A stretch of 10,587 nucleotides of DNA from an uncultured Clostridia bacterium. GTDB taxonomy: Bacteria > Bacillota_A > Clostridia > TANB77 > CAG-508. A program made the position numbers and the translations under genes. The DNA lies in NCBI GenBank assembly GCA_944388685.1, contig CALXJS010000051.1, positions 1 through 10,587 of the forward strand, read 5' to 3'. Under the pieces are notes generated by a model. It saw only the letters and a program-made list of their open reading frames with translations, was not told the origin of the DNA and ran no database searches. How positions within the stretch are numbered: the first letter of the stretch is position 1; each line of letters opens with the position of its first letter. Of this stretch, positions 8,067 through 10,587 are shown in pieces.

Positions 8067-9602
8067 ATGTTAAATATATCAATCGACAATTTTTTTAAAT
8101 TAATTAGTAAATGGTTTACAAAAGATAGAAAAAGAATTTTTATATTGGCTATTATTGTAGGGTTATTAACTCATTTTGAACTTATTTCAAAAGAATTGCT
8201 TGCAAAAGATGGATATTGGCACTATGGTTCTATGCTAGCAAAAGGATGGGAAATATCACTTGGAAGATTTCTAATTCCATTTTCAGACCTATTTAGAGGA
8301 ACGATTGTAGTTTCAATCCTAACTACTATTTTATCATTAATTACAATAGGATTTTCTTCAATTATTTTAAATGAAATTTTGAAAATAAAAAAAACATATA
8401 TAAAAATGGCTATAACTATATTAATGGTTGTAACCCCAACAATTTCACTGACTTTCATGTATGCATACACAGCATTTGGATACAGCTTAGCACTTTTATT
8501 TGCTATACTATCAGTATATTTTCTAAATAAAGAAAAAAATAAAAGGAATATACTCTTATCTCTTGCTTGCATAATTGCTACATTAGGATTTTATCAAGCA
8601 TATTTATGTTATATAACTGCTTTGTTTGCAATAACGTTTATTCTTAAAATAGTGGAAGATAAAAAAATAAATTTTAAAGACTTTTTTACAAATATATTTA
8701 TTATTGCTATTGGTATGATTTTATATTACATATGCTTAGTCATAATAACAAATATTTTAAATTTAAATATTAGTGATTATAGTAATGGAAACAATATATT
8801 AAGTATAGAAACATTTATAAACTTATTCACTTCCATAAAAAATACTTATATTACTTTCTATAATTTCTATTTTACAGATGAAATTATTACCAATTTATCA
8901 TGGTTTAGAAATATATTAAATGCAATACTATTTATGTTTATTATTCTAAATTTTATTGTAATAATAGTAGAAAATAAAATATATAAATCAGTAAGCAAAA
9001 TGATAGCTATTATTCTTATGATTTTACTTTATCCTATTTTTACTTGTTCTATTGAATTGATTGCACAATCAAGAAGTATTAATTTATTAATGGCTTCATC
9101 ATTATATTTACCAATCATATTATTATTAAAACAAAATGAATTGTTAAAAGAAAATGTAAGTAATAACATACTAAATATCCTATCTTTTGTTATCTGTTCA
9201 ATAATTGTTTGGACATACATATTATCTAACAATGCGACATATGTTGCGACTGATTTATATAATAAACAAATGTATTCAGTCGGAAATAGTATCGTAGAAG
9301 AAATTAGAGAAATCGAGGGAACAAAAAAACATACCCCAGTGGTCATTACGGGAAAACTAGAGTTTTCTATTCAAAATAATGAACTATTAAAATTAACAAA
9401 TTTTGATGTGTCAAATATAAGTATGTGGACATGGCAAGTTTTCTTACAAGATAATTTAGGTCTTGGATGGAATATATGGGAATATTCAGATAGTAAAGGA
9501 GTGACTGCTACAGAAGAATATAAACAAATGCCATCTTTTCCCGATGATGGTTATGTAAAAATAATTAATGATATAATAGTAGTAAAGTTAAATAATGAAT
9601 GA
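8067..9602 (+). CDS. GtrII-like polytopic membrane glucosyltransferase
   Basis: This 511-residue integral membrane protein has about ten or eleven hydrophobic segments between residues 23 and 390, followed by a soluble C-terminal domain of about 120 residues (SNNATYVATDLYNKQMYSVG onward). The early pattern, GWEISLGRFLIPFSDLF after the first membrane segment, then long paired hydrophobic helices and the Tyr/Asn-containing start of the C-terminal domain, resembles the GtrII-type glucosyltransferase family. These proteins transfer glucose from a polyprenyl-phosphate donor to surface polysaccharide or teichoic acid outside the cytoplasm. No catalytic residues can be named with confidence, so the substrate is open. 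AAAAGGGG (8052-8059) lies seven bases before the ATG. It may be cotranscribed with the PBP gene, as the 76-base gap has only a weak hairpin (7991-7998 with 8022-8030). A related polytopic O-antigen-like transferase or a polymerase is the alternative. Confidence 0.7.
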   Translation: MLNISIDNFFKLISKWFTKDRKRIFILAIIVGLLTHFELISKELLAKDGYWHYGSMLAKGWEISLGRFLIPFSDLFRGTIVVSILTTILSLITIGFSSIILNEILKIKKTYIKMAITILMVVTPTISLTFMYAYTAFGYSLALLFAILSVYFLNKEKNKRNILLSLACIIATLGFYQAYLCYITALFAITFILKIVEDKKINFKDFFTNIFIIAIGMILYYICLVIITNILNLNISDYSNGNNILSIETFINLFTSIKNTYITFYNFYFTDEIITNLSWFRNILNAILFMFIILNFIVIIVENKIYKSVSKMIAIILMILLYPIFTCSIELIAQSRSINLLMASSLYLPIILLLKQNELLKENVSNNILNILSFVICSIIVWTYILSNNATYVATDLYNKQMYSVGNSIVEEIREIEGTKKHTPVVITGKLEFSIQNNELLKLTNFDVSNISMWTWQVFLQDNLGLGWNIWEYSDSKGVTATEEYKQMPSFPDDGYVKIINDIIVVKLNNE

Positions 9603-9614
9603 TATACTAAACAT

Positions 9615-9675
9615 ATTGCACACAAATTTTGACTTCCGTAAAATTTGGCGCACGAACAATGACGCGGACTTTAAA
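9615..9675 (+). repeat. Dispersed 60-base repeat, right copy
   Basis: It matches the reverse complement of 55-114 with three substitutions and one inserted base, from ATTGCACACAAATTTTGAC to the GCGGAC-TTTAAA end. It starts 12 bases past the stop of the glucosyltransferase gene. It lacks the second GC-rich arm that gives the left copy its long hairpin, so this copy is the simpler or decayed form. Confidence 0.8.
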
Positions 9676-10201
9676 TAGTTATTTTATTACATTATAGTCA
9701 AAAAAATTATCATATGTATATTGATATACCTGTAACACCAAAGATTATAAAGATAAAATCTTTTATATTTTGTAAAAACGGTAGAGTAGGGGGATAACAC
9801 ATTTTTTAATATATAAGAATTATGAAAATATATTAATAAAATTTTGTGCAATCTTCTGTTAGACTAATAATAAATTTTATAAATAAAAAATTTTTTAAAT
9901 ATAAAAATAAAAAATATATAATAAGAAGAAATTATAGATATAAATTTAAAAATATATAAAGATATATAAATGAATATTAGTATGTATAGAACAGCTAAAA
10001 GCCTTGAATTAGTAAAAGTAGAGGTTTATGGCTGATTTATATTTTTCTCCTATCTCTATTTGCACAAAACTTTGATAATCGGAACATTTTCGGATTGAAA
10101 TATAATATAAAATTTGCAAAATATATTGATTATTATATAAAAATGTGATATATTTAAAGTACACTAAGCAATAAATTTATGAAAATTGCATATAATATTA
10201 T
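9676..10201. other. AT-rich non-coding stretch
   Basis: No credible coding region is seen on either strand: frames are short and lack a ribosome binding site followed by a start. The stretch contains a weak stem AAAGATT/AATCTTT near 9738-9765, which may end the glucosyltransferase transcript. It also has an AGGGGGATAACAC ribosome-binding-like sequence at about 9788-9800 with no start codon after it, two copies of a TTTTGTGCAA motif, and an imperfect palindrome at 10077-10096 (AATCGGAA / TTCGGATT). It may be decayed sequence. Confidence 0.5.
9992..10046 (+). terminator. Hairpin with T-rich tail upstream of the antitoxin
   Basis: A 13-base arm (9992-10004, CAGCTAAAAGCCT) pairs with 10022-10034 (AGGTTTATGGCTG), with one mismatch and two G-T pairs. 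The T-rich ATTTATATTTTTCTCC follows. This fits an intrinsic terminator or the end of a small RNA. ACAGCTAAAA at 9991-10000 recurs at 10213-10222 at the start of the antitoxin region. Confidence 0.45.
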
Positions 10202-10210
10202 TGCTATAAA
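10202..10210 (+). promoter_or_regulatory. Candidate extended -10 of the antitoxin RNA
   Basis: TGC followed by TATAAA (10205-10210) gives an extended -10, with no convincing -35 box. A second -10-like TATAAT is at 10191-10196. Transcription would begin near 10217, ten bases before the first repeat, giving an RNA of about 150 bases up to the terminator. Confidence 0.4.
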
Positions 10211-10226
10211 AAACAGCTAAAAAGTT

Positions 10227-10330
10227 GGTGAATCCAGCCAATAAGTGGAACTCAAAAAAGCGGTGAATCCAGCCAATAAATGGAACTTAAAAAAGCGGTG
10301 AATCCAGCCATAAGTCGGAATTAAAAAAAG
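10227..10330 (+). repeat. Three tandem 35-base repeats
   Basis: Units begin at 10227, 10262 and 10297. Units 1 and 2 differ at two positions (19, G to A; 27, C to T). Unit 3 keeps the GGTGAATCCAGCCA head but has diverged in the TAAGTCGGAATT part, through a one-base deletion and insertion and substitutions. Each unit ends in a run of six or seven A. There are no unique spacers, so this is not a CRISPR array. Confidence 0.95.
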
Positions 10331-10365
10331 AAGATTAGAGTTTAGGCTCTAATCTTTAATTTTTT
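10331..10365. terminator. Intrinsic terminator between antitoxin and toxin
   Basis: A perfect 10-bp stem, AAGATTAGAG (10331-10340) with CTCTAATCTT (10347-10356), has the 6-base loop TTTAGG and the tail TAATTTTTT. In type III loci such a terminator lets most transcripts stop after the antitoxin while a minority read through into the toxin. The A-run before the stem would also let it end leftward transcripts. Confidence 0.92.
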
Positions 10366-10379
10366 GCTACAATTCTTAA

Positions 10380-10426
10380 TTGCGTTTTTTTCAAAAATAA
10401 TATATAATAGACTAAATTTTAGGAGG
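10380..10426 (+). promoter_or_regulatory. Promoter-like sequence and ribosome binding site of the toxin
   Basis: AGGAGG (10421-10426) is a strong ribosome binding site, but no ATG, GTG or TTG follows at a usable distance. Instead the toxin's SSPK codons start at 10433. A TATAAT box (10403-10408) with a weak TTGCGT (10380-10385) at 17 bases could be an internal promoter, or may be chance in AT-rich sequence. Confidence 0.5.
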
Positions 10427-10432
10427 CGGATA

Positions 10433-10587
10433 TCTAGTCCAAAACCTAAACATAGAAGAATGAAAAATATGATAGACTTTTTCAAGATAAAAGATGGAGA
10501 ATTGGGTGCGGTTAATTTTAATAATATGATACCTGTAACCGATAAAAATTATACTTTAGTAGATTTAAATAAAGAAACATTGACTAT
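10433..10587 (+). pseudogene. toxN: ToxN/AbiQ-family endoribonuclease toxin, 5'-deleted and cut by the window edge
   Basis: The frame from 10433 reads SSPKPKHRRMKN, a DFFKIKD segment, then GELGAVNFNNMIPV and a TLVDLN segment, open to the window end. This matches the middle of ToxN/AbiQ toxins, where a [ST]SPK motif carries the proposed nucleophilic Ser and a Lys, and an LGxINxxxMIPV strand follows. Family members are about 165-170 residues with some 50 residues before SSPK, including a conserved Lys and a GIVLEI-like strand; these are absent. Only 67 bases separate the antitoxin terminator from SSPK, and the ribosome binding site ends six bases before it. The first in-frame ATG, at 10460, lies after the SSPK motif and lacks a good ribosome binding site. 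The in-frame SSPKPKH codons upstream of any start are best explained by an internal deletion of about 150 bases. A product begun at 10460 would lack the active-site Ser, so it is probably inactive. The C-terminal half is outside the window. Confidence 0.8.

Larger units (their letters stand above)
10217..10365 (+). ncRNA. toxI: Type III antitoxin RNA (ToxI/antiQ-like)
   Basis: In type III systems a tandem-repeat RNA is cut by its toxin into single repeats that fold as pseudoknots and hold the toxin inactive. Here three repeats with a 35-base period are followed by an intrinsic terminator and then toxin coding sequence, the canonical order. Each unit starts GGTGAATCCAGCC, in which GGT can pair with GCC (TTGGT with GCCAA in unit 1). 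The units continue with (A)TAAGTGGAA and an A-run, the kind of A-rich site at which ToxN-type enzymes cut. The pattern GGTGA...CC...TAAGTG resembles the ToxI repeat of Pectobacterium as I recall it. The exact 5' end is not known. The class is inferred from architecture plus the toxin fragment. Confidence 0.8.

Noticed and set aside
55..9675. Whole window interior as a single transposon bounded by inverted repeats
   Set aside because: The interior is mainly housekeeping genes (nnrD, PBP1A), there is no transposase, and both repeats lie at gene 3' ends, which fits dispersed repeats better.
9788..9815. Small gene after the AGGGGGATAACAC ribosome-binding-like sequence
   Set aside because: The next codons are ATT TTT TAA with no start codon and an immediate stop.
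10227..10330. CRISPR array
   Set aside because: The units are back-to-back with a constant 35-base period and no unique spacers, there are no cas genes in the window, and a terminator plus ToxN-like frame follows. A type III antitoxin explains all of it.

Overview
The window is AT-rich throughout, with A/T-ending codons, strong AGGAGG/AAAGGAG-type ribosome binding sites and short hairpin-plus-T-run terminators. Together with a class A penicillin-binding protein and a GtrII-like membrane glucosyltransferase, this points to a low-GC Bacillota, most likely a gut-type member of the Clostridia. The genus cannot be fixed from the sequence.

Layout from left to right. Positions 1-200 hold a dense set of nested palindromes: one copy of a 60-base dispersed repeat, two hairpins and a terminator. 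Next is a leftward small membrane-anchored Asn/Ser/Thr-rich protein (212-586). A rightward cluster follows: a DUF2207-type membrane protein whose frame is broken near its N-terminus (737-2750), the ADP-dependent NAD(P)H-hydrate dehydratase nnrD (2839-3744) and a small membrane-anchored Cys-rich protein (3785-4147). A bidirectional terminator separates this cluster from a leftward, apparently intact tyrosine recombinase (4237-5220). Divergent from the recombinase is a bifunctional PBP1A-type peptidoglycan synthase (5420-7990) with an Asn/Thr/Ser-rich tail, then a polytopic GtrII-like glucosyltransferase (8067-9602). The second copy of the 60-base repeat, inverted relative to the first, lies 12 bases past that gene.

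The last kilobase is mostly non-coding and holds the most interesting part. Three tandem 35-base repeats (10227-10330) are followed directly by an intrinsic terminator (10331-10365), an AGGAGG ribosome binding site, and an in-frame stretch that reads as the middle of a ToxN/AbiQ-family endoribonuclease. This is the architecture of a type III (RNA antitoxin/protein toxin) toxin-antitoxin locus, used in phage abortive infection. The toxin lacks the N-terminal third expected of the family: the ribosome binding site is joined almost directly to the SSPK active-site segment with no start codon between. The locus therefore looks like an antitoxin RNA retained beside a 5'-deleted toxin. The gene runs off the right edge of the window.

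The housekeeping genes are linked mainly by the cell envelope (PBP1A, glucosyltransferase, DUF2207 protein, small surface protein). NnrD repairs damaged nicotinamide cofactors, and the recombinase may serve chromosome-dimer resolution or site-specific inversion/integration.
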